A DNA stretch of 64,000 nucleotides, from positions 36,996 to 100,995 of the forward strand of contig JBBIOB010000005.1 in the NCBI GenBank assembly GCA_037443565.1, written 5' to 3'. The stretch comes from Fervidifonticultor_A sp037443565 (GTDB lineage Bacteria > Sysuimicrobiota > Sysuimicrobiia > Sysuimicrobiales > Humicultoraceae). Every line of letters begins with the position of its first letter. Position 1 is the first letter of the stretch. Under the pieces are notes generated by a model. That model did not search any database. It saw only the letters and a list, made by a program, of their open reading frames with translations, and was not told the origin of the DNA. Both the position numbers and the translations under genes were made by a program. Of this stretch, positions 57,186 to 64,000 are shown in pieces.

Positions 57186-58094
57186 GTGGAATCCGGCCTC
57201 TTGCTGGTCCCGGTCCTCATCGTCGTCAGCGGCGTCGTCGCGTACCTCGGCAACCAGGTGGGCCGGGCGATCGGCCGCAGGCGGCTCTCGCTGTTCGGGC
57301 TTCGGCCGCGCTACACCGCTCACGTGATCACCGTGGTGACCGGCATGCTGATCACGGTCATCTCGCTGGGGACGGTGCTGCTCGTCTCACAGGATGCGCG
57401 GGTCGGCCTCTTTCGTCTCAACGATCTTCGTGAGCAGATCGACGTCGCCGAGAGCCGTCTGGCCCAGGTTACTGGGGGCGACATCGCCTTCCTGCGCAAT
57501 CAGGAGGTGCTGCGCGAGATCATCGACGGTCGGCTGTCGCAGTCTGAGGTCCTGAGCCAGCTCGACGCCATGCGCCTGCGCGCCGTGGATCTCGCGGTCG
57601 CCGGCGGCGCCGGGCCGGACCTGACGACCGGCGCCGTGTTCAGCCTCTACCCGCCCAACCTGACGTGGGAAGCGATCGCCCGGCTCATCGCGCTGCGGCG
57701 TGGTGAGACGATCGTCCGGATCGTGTCGCTGGAGAACACCCTGCGCGGCGAAGCGCTGCGGGTCTCGGTCCTGCTCGTGGACCGCCGGCTCGTCTACCGG
57801 CGGGGTGCAGTCGTGGGCAGCGGCACGGTGGACGGGCAGGCGGCGCGCGAGCAGGTGGGCCGCCAGTTGCTCGCCTTGATCGACGCCGCGTCGGACCGCG
57901 CCACGGGCAGCCTGCTCTCGCCGCCGTTTACCCGGGTCACCGACCCGCCCCGCGGCCAGATCGATGTGGACGTCCACCGGGCCGCCGTGGCCCAGATTGC
58001 GGAACTGCGGCGAGAGGTCCGCGTTCAGGTCGTCGCGGCGCGCGACATCATGACCGAGATGCCCCTGGTGGTCGGCCTGAACGTCCTTCCCTGA
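57186..58094 (+). CDS. DUF3084 domain protein
   Basis: 302 residues, GTG start. Two N-terminal helices (LLLVPVLIVVSGVVAYLGNQVG and HVITVVTGMLITVISLGTVLLVS) frame the conserved GRAIGRRRLSLFGLRPRYTAHV. A coiled coil (LNDLREQIDVAESRLAQVTGG) and a globular part with LRGEALRVSVLLVDRRLVYRRGAVV follow. DUF3084 proteins are known mainly from cyanobacteria and Deinococcus-like and related phyla; function is not known. It closes the lpt block and ends just before the cobalamin riboswitch. Confidence 0.85.
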   Translation: MESGLLLVPVLIVVSGVVAYLGNQVGRAIGRRRLSLFGLRPRYTAHVITVVTGMLITVISLGTVLLVSQDARVGLFRLNDLREQIDVAESRLAQVTGGDIAFLRNQEVLREIIDGRLSQSEVLSQLDAMRLRAVDLAVAGGAGPDLTTGAVFSLYPPNLTWEAIARLIALRRGETIVRIVSLENTLRGEALRVSVLLVDRRLVYRRGAVVGSGTVDGQAAREQVGRQLLALIDAASDRATGSLLSPPFTRVTDPPRGQIDVDVHRAAVAQIAELRREVRVQVVAARDIMTEMPLVVGLNVLP

Positions 58095-58169
58095 CGCTCG
58101 CCCTGCGCGTCCGGCAGGGATCGGTGGACCCGCACACGAACCTCTGTGACGAACGGCCAATACGGTACG

Positions 58170-58355
58170 GGTGGACGTCCGGCATGCCCCGGACGTCAGA
58201 ATAGGGAAGTCCGGTGAGCCCTGCGCAGGCAGGGCGAATCCGGCGCGGTCCCGCCGCTGTGACGGAGAGCGCCGGCCCCTTGTGGGGCAGCCACTGGGAG
58301 CGATCCCGGGAAGGCCGGCCGGCACGATGACCCGGAGCCAGAAGACCTGCCCGCA
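58170..58355 (+). ncRNA. Cobalamin riboswitch
   Basis: Conserved pieces of the B12 element appear in order: GGGAA and CCGGTG (58204-58215), AATCCGGC and GGTCCCGCCGCTGTGA around 58238-58263, the B12-box piece GCCACTGG (58290-58297), GGGAAGGC (58308-58315) and the closing AGAAGACCTGCC (58340-58351). It stands 40 bases before a TonB-dependent receptor gene. Binding of cobalamin should reduce expression of that gene, as for btuB in other bacteria, probably through its ribosome-binding site (GAGGAGG). Confidence 0.95.
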
Positions 58356-58393
58356 CCGCTGGCACACACCTTCGCGGAAGAGGAGGTGGGCCG

Positions 58394-60196
58394 ATGAACG
58401 TGCGGATCTTCGCCCTCATCGCCTGCGTCGCCACGCTCTGCACGTCCTTTCCCACGTACGCTCAGGAACCGCCGCCCGAGTTTGAGATCCCGGATGTCGT
58501 CTCGCCCGGACGACGGCCGCAGCCCGCGGCGGCGTCTCCGGCCAGCGTCTCGGTGCTGACCGCATCCGACCTGCGGCGCCTGGGCATCCGCACCGTCGGT
58601 GAGGCGATCGCCTTCGTGCCCGAGACCCTGGCGCGCGCCTACGGCGGCCCGGGCGGGCTCATCACCCCGAGCATCCGGGGCAGCAGCGCGGAGCAGGTGC
58701 TGGTACTCCTCGACGGGATCCCGCTCAACGGCGTCTTCGCCGGGACCGTGGACCTGTCGACGATCCCCGTTGACGACGTCGAGCGCATCGAGATCCTGCG
58801 CGGTCCCTTCTCGGCGATCTACGGGAGCGGCGCGCTCGGCGGCGTCATCTCGATCGTCACCCGGCGCCGTGCACCGCCGTCACTGGCCGCGGGCGGCGGA
58901 TCGCTCGGCGCATTCAGCATCGCAGTCTCCGGCGGGAGCGAGGCGCGCGTCTCGCTGCGCCACGAGGGCGCCGCGGGCGACCGGGCCAATAGCGATCTGC
59001 GCAGCGGCGCATTCTCGCTACGGCTCGGCGAGGCAACGGGGACCCGATCATGGGACCTCGGCCTGCTGGTCACGGCGGCGGCCCGCGGAGTGCCGGGCTC
59101 CACGGCCTGGCCCACGCCGCTGGCGCGGCAGGATGATCGCCGCATCGCCGCTGTGTTCACGGTGCAGCGGACATCCGATGTGATGACTGACCGGTGGCGG
59201 CTGACCGCGCATCTCGACCAGATCGGCTACCGCGACCCACCGTGGTTCGACGACCGGCACGACGGCGCGGCGTGGGGCGCGGAGTGGCAGCGGACAGTGC
59301 GCATCTCGGATCGCCGGGTCGTGGCGATCGGCGCCGACGCGACGGTGCAGCGGTTGAGTAGCACGAGCGTGGGCGAACGGGCCGCGATCAGCGGCGCGAT
59401 GTACCTGCAGGATGACCGCGCGCTGAGCGAACGGCTTGCGGTCTCCGGCGGGCTCCGCGCCGACTGGCACTCGGTCTACGGCGTGCAAGTCAATCCCCGG
59501 ATCGGCATGGTCTACTTCGCCCGGCCCGACCTCAGGCTGCGCCTGGCCGTGGGTCGGACCTACCGCGGCCCGACGTTTGCGGATCTGTACTATCCCTTTG
59601 ACGGGTTCGCCGTCGGCAACCCCGGCCTCCGGCCGGAGCGGGCGTGGTCGGTGGATGCGGGCCTGGAGGCGACGCTGGGGCCGGGTCTGGTTGTGCGAGC
59701 CACGACGTTCTGGAGCGACGTGCGGGACCTGATCGTCTGGGTGCCTGATGCCATGTTTGTCTTCTCACCGCAGAACGTCGGCTCCGCCGACGTGTTCGGA
59801 GCGTCGTTCGAGGTGGACGGCGTCATCGCTCCGAGTTGGCGCGCGCGGGCCGGCATCACGTGGATGCGGGCCACGGACCGCGCCACGGGACTCGACCTGC
59901 CCAACCGGCCGCGGGTCTCGGGTTCGGTCGCGCTGACGTATCTACTCCCCGCCGGCGCGTCGGTGACCGCCACGGCCCTAGCCGTGGGCGAGCGGTTCGC
60001 CGACCAGGCCAACACAGTGCGCCTGCCGGGGTACCTGGCCGCCGGCCTCGTTGCGCAGGTGCCGCTGCGTGGCGCTTCTGCGCTTCGCCTCTCGGTTCAG
60101 AATCTGTTCGACACGGCGTACGAGCCGGTGGCCGGCTATCCGGCACCGGGCCGGACGGTGTTCGTGGAGCTTGTGCTTGGGAGGGCGCGGCCGTGA
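58394..60196 (+). CDS. btuB: TonB-dependent receptor, BtuB-type vitamin B12 transporter
   Basis: 600 residues. Signal peptide FALIACVATLCTSFPTYAQ. Plug domain: IPDVVSPGRR then ASVSVLTASDLRRLGIRTVGEAIAFVPETLA, GGLITPSIRGSSAEQVLVLLDGIPLNGVFAGTVDLSTIPVDDVERIEILRGPFSAIYGSGALGGVISIVTRR. The 22-strand barrel follows, with the TonB-receptor YFARPDLRLRLAVGRTYRGPTFADLYYP and closing YEPVAGYPAPGRTVFVELVLG patterns. The upstream cobalamin riboswitch supports cobalamin as ligand. Its stop overlaps tonB. Confidence 0.93.
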   Translation: MNVRIFALIACVATLCTSFPTYAQEPPPEFEIPDVVSPGRRPQPAAASPASVSVLTASDLRRLGIRTVGEAIAFVPETLARAYGGPGGLITPSIRGSSAEQVLVLLDGIPLNGVFAGTVDLSTIPVDDVERIEILRGPFSAIYGSGALGGVISIVTRRRAPPSLAAGGGSLGAFSIAVSGGSEARVSLRHEGAAGDRANSDLRSGAFSLRLGEATGTRSWDLGLLVTAAARGVPGSTAWPTPLARQDDRRIAAVFTVQRTSDVMTDRWRLTAHLDQIGYRDPPWFDDRHDGAAWGAEWQRTVRISDRRVVAIGADATVQRLSSTSVGERAAISGAMYLQDDRALSERLAVSGGLRADWHSVYGVQVNPRIGMVYFARPDLRLRLAVGRTYRGPTFADLYYPFDGFAVGNPGLRPERAWSVDAGLEATLGPGLVVRATTFWSDVRDLIVWVPDAMFVFSPQNVGSADVFGASFEVDGVIAPSWRARAGITWMRATDRATGLDLPNRPRVSGSVALTYLLPAGASVTATALAVGERFADQANTVRLPGYLAAGLVAQVPLRGASALRLSVQNLFDTAYEPVAGYPAPGRTVFVELVLGRARP

Positions 60197-61116
60197 GACC
60201 GCGCGCGACCGTTGTCTTCGCGGCCTGCGTCGCGCTGATGGCGGCCGTGGTGCTGGTGACGCGCCCGGGCCTCGAAACCGACCCCGAAGCCTTTGCCCCT
60301 GCTCCACCGCCGGAGGCCGGCGGGTACTCCTGGATCCCCGCGCCGTCCGCGGAGCATGAGGCCGGGTGGCCGCTCGATGTGCCAGCCGCGCCTGCTCCGG
60401 CCTTGCGGGCCACGCCGACTCCGGCAGAGCACGTGGCGGACCCCCAGCCCACCCCGAAGCGGCCCCCCCAACCTCCTCGGCGCCCGTCGACTGACGGAAC
60501 ACCCGGTCGAGTCAGCCCGGCGCCGCAGAGCGTGGGGACGCCCACGGCGCCGCCGGACGAATCCACACAGCGAGCTGAACGTCCATCCCCTGGAGCCCGC
60601 ACCGGCCACGGAACGGGATCCGAGACCGGCTCTGGGACACCCGGGCCCGGGGCCGGCCCGCGTGGCGAAGGACAGACAGCACTCCCTGCGCCGTCTCCAC
60701 GACCTCTGCCAACACCGTCACCCGGACTCCCTTCGACACCCGAGCCGCCGGCGCCATCTCCGCGCCTGTCGCCACGCCCCGAGACTCCACCAGCAGCGCC
60801 GGTCCTGACCGCGCCCGTGCCCGTGGCGCTCGACCCCCCCGAGCACCCGGATGCCTGGCGGGTGGTCGTCGAGGCGCCCGGGTTGGTCGCCGGCGCGCGG
60901 CCAGAGGCTCCGGCGGCCCGCGTCCGACTCCGGCTACTCGTCCGCGACGACGGGGTGGTCGCCGAGGTCACCGTGGCGGTCCCCTCCGGCCGGCCTGATC
61001 TCGATGCGGCCGCCGCGTCCGCGGCCCGGGCCTGGCGGTTCCTGCCCGCGCGGCGTGACGGCGTGCCCATTGCCAGCGTGGTGCTGGTCTGGGTGGCATT
61101 CGTCACGGGACCGTAG
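60193..61116 (+). CDS. tonB: TonB family energy transducer
   Basis: 307 residues, GTG start overlapping btuB. One N-terminal helix (TVVFAACVALMAAVVLVT), a long Pro/Thr/Ser/Glu-rich spacer of ~180 residues (PTPAEHVADPQPTPKRPP type), and a C-terminal TonB domain: ARVRLRLLVRDDGVVAEVTVAVPSGRPDLDAAAASAARAWRFLPARRDGVPIASVVLVWVAF. TonB reaches through the periplasm to open outer-membrane receptors using energy from ExbB-ExbD, which are not encoded here. Being beside btuB it likely serves this receptor. Confidence 0.88.
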   Translation: MRPRATVVFAACVALMAAVVLVTRPGLETDPEAFAPAPPPEAGGYSWIPAPSAEHEAGWPLDVPAAPAPALRATPTPAEHVADPQPTPKRPPQPPRRPSTDGTPGRVSPAPQSVGTPTAPPDESTQRAERPSPGARTGHGTGSETGSGTPGPGAGPRGEGQTALPAPSPRPLPTPSPGLPSTPEPPAPSPRLSPRPETPPAAPVLTAPVPVALDPPEHPDAWRVVVEAPGLVAGARPEAPAARVRLRLLVRDDGVVAEVTVAVPSGRPDLDAAAASAARAWRFLPARRDGVPIASVVLVWVAFVTGP

Positions 61117-61120
61117 CGTC

Positions 61121-61549
61121 ATGGTCTCGGACCAGGCGCGCGTGGTGCTCGCGGTCGATCCCGGCCGCGCCAAGTGCGGCATGGCGGTGTGTTCAGCGGC
61201 AGGCATCCTGGCTCGGGCCGTGGTCCCTGTCGGCGACGTCGGGCCCACCGCCGCCGAATGGCAGCGCCGGTTCGGGGTCACGGACATCGTCGTGGGAGAC
61301 AGGACCGGATCGGATGCGGTCGTCAGGGCGATTGCCGCTGCAGTGTCGGTTCCGATCCGCAGCGTCAACGAGGCGGGGACGACGCTCGCGGCGCGCGCCC
61401 GGTACTTCGCCGAGCACCCGCCCCGCGGCTGGCGCCGCCTGATCCCACGGACCCTCCAGACGCCACCTGAGCCCCACGACGACTACGTGGCGGTGCTGCT
61501 GGCCGAGCGCGCACTGATGTTGCCCGCCGGCGGCCCACCCGTCCCGTGA
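61121..61549 (+). CDS. YqgF/RuvX-like RNase H-fold protein
   Basis: 142 residues from ATG 61121. LAVDPGRAKCGMAVCSAAGILARAVV carries the first Asp of YqgF/RuvC nucleases; VTDIVVGDRTGSDAVV the second region, PIRSVNEAGTTLAARARYF the Glu, and PHDDYVAVLLAERAL the last Asp. It is the short version seen in cyanobacteria and related groups, often annotated as pre-16S rRNA-processing nuclease or resolvase. A role in 16S 5'-end maturation is known for E. coli YqgF; assignment here is by pattern. Confidence 0.78.
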   Translation: MVSDQARVVLAVDPGRAKCGMAVCSAAGILARAVVPVGDVGPTAAEWQRRFGVTDIVVGDRTGSDAVVRAIAAAVSVPIRSVNEAGTTLAARARYFAEHPPRGWRRLIPRTLQTPPEPHDDYVAVLLAERALMLPAGGPPVP

Positions 61550-61669
61550 GGACCCCTGGGTGGGCGGCGGCGGGTGGGGGAGGGAGAGGTACTTTGCGAG
61601 AAGGAGTCTGCCCCGAAGCGTCGAAGGGAATCTCGATAATTGCCGGGTGCTTCGCCCGTTGCCGGAGTC

Positions 61670-61698
61670 TTGAGAAGAAGGGCGGGGCGTGCTACGTT
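61670..61698 (+). promoter_or_regulatory. Promoter of the SLH outer-membrane protein gene
   Basis: TTGAGA (61670-61675), 17 bases, TACGTT (61693-61698), preceded by TG one base before the -10. Spacing is optimal. The start of transcription would be near 61705, giving a leader of about 250 bases before TTG 61953; that leader is GC-rich with several small inverted repeats (around 61765-61790) and holds no gene. Confidence 0.55.
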
Positions 61699-61952
61699 TA
61701 TGCAAGTGACGGCAGGCGCTCGCGCCGTCACGCCCCCGGAGTCCAGCAACGGACGTACACCGCCGTCAAGGCCGCAAAGGCCGTACGGCGCGGGTTCGGG
61801 AAGGAGGGAAGGAGCGGCAGGGCCGCGCGACGGGAGGGCGGGCACGAAGGCCGACGGGCATCATCGCAGACGGAAGAGGAAACATGCACACTCGTTCCGA
61901 CCGCGCAGTGTCCCCGAGGCCGACAACACACACACGAAAGGGGACACCAGCC

Positions 61953-63581
61953 TTGAAGCAGCTTGCTGTTGTTCTGGCAGCGATCCTGTCCTTCGCGCTG
62001 GTCGCTCCGGCTGCGGCGCAGCCGTTCGCGGACGTGCCCACCGATCACTGGGCATACGACGCGATCGCTGAGCTCGCGGCCAAGGGCCTCATCGAGGGGT
62101 ATCCCGATGGGTCCTTCAGGGGCGATCGCGCCATGACCCGGTACGAGATGGCCATGGTGGTCGCGCGGCTCCTCGCGCGCATCGAGGCCATCAAGATCCC
62201 ACCGCTCCCGGGCGACCTGGTCCGCACCCCGGCCATGACGACCGCGATCAACGCGGCGGTCACGGCGCAGACCACCGCGCTCCGGGCGGTTGACACGCGG
62301 CTCACCGCGAAGCTCGCGACGATCCAGCGGCTCGTGGCGGAGTTCCGCGCAGAGCTGGCGGCCCTCGGCGTCCGCGTCACCGCGGTCGAGGAGGAGCTGG
62401 CCGCGATGCGCGCCCGGCTCGACAACACCCGGGTCACCGGCGACATGCGGTACCGGTTCAACTTCTACCCGGTCGGCTCAGTGAGCGGCGGCGGCACCTT
62501 CCGCACGCCCGATCACCGACTGCGCGCCCGGCTGACCTTCACCGGTACGGTCGGACCGAACACGACCGCCGTGGTGCGCCTCCTGGCGTTCAACAGCGCC
62601 GGCAGCAACAACTTCGACACGCGCTTCGGCAACGACCTGCTGTTCAACAACGTGTCGTTCGACCTGCTGTACCTCGACCTCCGGAACACCTGGTATGCGG
62701 ACCTCTGGCGCCTCGGTCGCCAGGCCTACTCCATCGCGGCCTACGGCCCGGGCGGCGGTCTGTTGTTCGACCCGGCCAACAGCTGTGGAGGACTTGCGGT
62801 GGGCTGGTTTGCTACTCCCTGCACCATTGACGGCCTTCGGACCGACTGGACAGTGGGCCCGGTCAACCTCGAGGTCGGCATGTTCCGCCAGACCAACGCC
62901 CCTGCGGTCCCAGGCACCGGTACGTTCACCACGGTCTACTGGGACTTCAAGACCGTGCGGGCGACGACTCGCGCCTTGCTGCCCGGATGGACCCTCGGCG
63001 GCACCTACTACCTCCAGGGCGTGGTGGCCAACACCCCGCCCGGCCTCTGGCAGGGTGGGAACGGCTGGGGGCTTGATCTGAGCGGGACACTGATCCCCGG
63101 GATCACCCTCTATGTCGACTACGCGAGCTGGAGGTCGGTCTACGAGCCCGGCGCCACGTTCACCTCGGCGGCCTCCACGGCCTACCGCGTGGGCGGCAAC
63201 ATCAACCTGGCCCAGATCGCCGGCATGACGACCTGGAACCCGACCATCGACTGGCAGTGGCATCAGTTCGGGCCGCTGGCGACCGGGGCGTTCCCGCCGT
63301 TCTACACTTACGCCGGAACCATCTTCGGTCAGGCGAACTCGTGGGACCAGCGGGGCTATCTCGTCAGGCTGAACCTGACGTTCACCCCGCGGACCCGCGC
63401 GTTCATCATGTACGAGGGTGGGACCCAGATCAGCTCCGGCCTGGCGTACAGCGAGTGGTGGCTCCGCCTCACACACACCATCGCCGCGAACACGACAGGC
63501 TACATCCAGTACACTCGGGGTAGTCTCGGCGGGGCCGACTACTACAACTTCTATCGCGCCGAGGTGTCGTACTCCTGGTAA
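61953..63581 (+). CDS. SLH-domain outer-membrane beta-barrel protein (OmpM/SlpA-like)
   Basis: 542 residues from TTG 61953, chosen because it starts a clean signal peptide (LKQLAVVLAAILSFALVAPAAAQ) and has AAAGGGG upstream; ATG 61884 would add 23 polar residues. One SLH domain: FADVPTDHWAYDAIAELAAKGLIEGYPDGSFRGDRAMTRYEMAMVVARLL. A coiled coil (about residues 85-145) and a barrel of ~390 residues with aromatic-rich strands ending YNFYRAEVSYSW follow. OmpM-type proteins bind peptidoglycan by the SLH domain and hold the outer membrane. Own promoter, long leader and strong terminator suggest an abundant protein. Confidence 0.88.
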   Translation: MKQLAVVLAAILSFALVAPAAAQPFADVPTDHWAYDAIAELAAKGLIEGYPDGSFRGDRAMTRYEMAMVVARLLARIEAIKIPPLPGDLVRTPAMTTAINAAVTAQTTALRAVDTRLTAKLATIQRLVAEFRAELAALGVRVTAVEEELAAMRARLDNTRVTGDMRYRFNFYPVGSVSGGGTFRTPDHRLRARLTFTGTVGPNTTAVVRLLAFNSAGSNNFDTRFGNDLLFNNVSFDLLYLDLRNTWYADLWRLGRQAYSIAAYGPGGGLLFDPANSCGGLAVGWFATPCTIDGLRTDWTVGPVNLEVGMFRQTNAPAVPGTGTFTTVYWDFKTVRATTRALLPGWTLGGTYYLQGVVANTPPGLWQGGNGWGLDLSGTLIPGITLYVDYASWRSVYEPGATFTSAASTAYRVGGNINLAQIAGMTTWNPTIDWQWHQFGPLATGAFPPFYTYAGTIFGQANSWDQRGYLVRLNLTFTPRTRAFIMYEGGTQISSGLAYSEWWLRLTHTIAANTTGYIQYTRGSLGGADYYNFYRAEVSYSW

Positions 63582-63602
63582 CAGGACGGCAGCTCCTTCT
63601 CG

Positions 63603-63639
63603 GCCCCCCGGGGGGTTCTCTCCCCGGGGGGCATTTCAT
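63603..63639 (+). terminator. Intrinsic terminator of the SLH protein gene
   Basis: GCCCCCCGGGG (63603-63613) pairs with CCCCGGGGGGC (63622-63632): an 11-base GC stem with an eight-base loop, followed by ATTTCATT. It begins 21 bases after the stop codon. Confidence 0.85.
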
Positions 63640-63717
63640 TGCGACTCCTTCAAGCCGCCTCAGCGGAACCTCAATGGGCTGAATAGGCGCAGATCCTTTG
63701 CGGGCCCCGGGGCATGG

Positions 63718-63725
63718 TGTAGAAT
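63718..63725 (+). promoter_or_regulatory. TGTAGAAT -10-like element
   Basis: TG directly followed by TAGAAT, about 55 bases before the ATG of the last gene. The spacing is longer than for the short-leader promoters. No clear -35. Confidence 0.4.
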
Positions 63726-63779
63726 GAGCCCCAGTACGAGGTCGACCACGACAGTCGGCCACGACAGGTGATCGGTGAA

Positions 63780-64000
63780 ATGGTGAAGGCGCTTGTAGTT
63801 GTGGCGTTCCTGGTTGTGGCGCAGCTCATCCCGTCGTGCGGGGACCGATCCGAGACGGGAGGGTCGCCGGCGATAGGTACCCCCGCCCAGGTCGTTGGCT
63901 GGGTCGACGAGAAGCGCAGGGACACCTATGGCGTGTTCCCCTGGCTGATCGTGATCAACCACCTGGAGTACGGAGTCCCCTACGATTTCTGGTTGGCGGT
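63780..64000 (+). CDS. Putative lipoprotein, 5' part (3' end outside window)
   Basis: The frame from ATG 63780 is open to the window edge (73 codons). A short signal peptide VKALVVVAFLVVAQLIPSCGD has a lipobox-like LIPSC, so the protein is likely lipidated at residue 18. The mature part starts GDRSETGGSPAIGTPAQVVGWVDEKRRDTYGVFPWLIVINHLEYGVPYDFW. Too little is present to name a family; the Pro at -2 of the lipobox is unusual. Confidence 0.6.
   Translation, partial: MVKALVVVAFLVVAQLIPSCGDRSETGGSPAIGTPAQVVGWVDEKRRDTYGVFPWLIVINHLEYGVPYDFWLA

Noticed and set aside
61740..61800. GCAAAGG-containing leader segment resembling a cyclic-di-GMP-I riboswitch
   Set aside because: Only the GCAAAG word fits; the tetraloop-receptor, the second GGG/ACC helix and the closing GGGTTACC region are not found.
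1..64000. CRISPR arrays, prophage, rRNA operon, integrase gene
   Set aside because: No regularly spaced repeats, phage structural genes, rRNA sequence or IntI-like tyrosine recombinase was seen in any frame.

Overview
The window is a GC-rich, gene-dense chromosomal segment from a bacterium with two membranes. It carries a nearly complete lipid A set (lpxD, lpxC, lpxA, lpxI, lpxB), lipopolysaccharide transport genes (lptC, lptA, lptB and one lptF/G permease), bamA, tamB, three Skp/OmpH-like genes and a TonB/BtuB pair. It also carries an outer-membrane barrel with an S-layer-homology (SLH) domain, two large S55 (SpoIVB-type) proteins, a DUF3084 protein and a SigR/RsrA-like pair. An SLH-anchored barrel next to LPS genes is typical of diderm lineages outside the Proteobacteria (diderm Terrabacteria such as Armatimonadota, Sysuimicrobiota/CSP1-3 or Negativicutes). 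That placement is inference; no rRNA gene is present to settle it.

Layout. 1-7.8 kb: housekeeping genes (end of an MFS transporter, Lrp-type ligand domain, YggT, AlaX-type editing protein, M20 peptidase, CcdA, S41 peptidase, ABC-class ATPase). 7.8-11.2 kb: an accessory island with an IS110-type transposase relic, toxin-antitoxin genes, a YCII gene, a GNAT gene and two hairpin sites that look like integron attC sites, with no integrase in view. 11.2-15.6 kb: an ABC-2 exporter operon with a NEW3-domain protein, and a secreted protein of unknown function. 15.8-21.6 kb: metal control, with DtxR-like and Fur-like regulators divergent from a ferric-iron ABC transporter whose upstream region has a DtxR-box-like sequence; lipB overlaps the end of that operon.

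21.6-28.9 kb: a sulfur and thiol-redox neighbourhood. A compact operon encodes a CysO-like sulfur carrier, a ParB/SbnI-fold putative serine kinase, a CysM-like synthase, a Mec-like JAMM protease and an Rrf2 regulator. SigR/RsrA with a SigR-type promoter, RidA, tRNA-Gln, a D-cysteine desulfhydrase-like enzyme, a second SigR paralogue without a partner and a DJ-1/PfpI protein follow. Relics of a membrane protein and an HD-GYP protein flank the second SigR.

29.2-33.8 kb: precursor supply for the envelope (glmU, prs, wecA-like, wecB-like). 33.9-57.1 kb: a long, nearly uninterrupted plus-strand block for outer-membrane biogenesis: a small lipoyl-like protein, two S55 proteins, tamB, a sigma factor with a membrane protein, bamA, a putative outer-membrane protein, three Skp-like genes, then lpx and lpt genes. 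57.2-64 kb: DUF3084, a cobalamin riboswitch with btuB and tonB, a YqgF-like protein, the SLH barrel with its own promoter and terminator, and the start of a lipoprotein gene.

Promoters recognised by eye are mostly extended -10 elements (TG or TGn before a TATAAT-like hexamer), several only 7-16 bases from a start codon, which suggests short-leader or leaderless transcripts.
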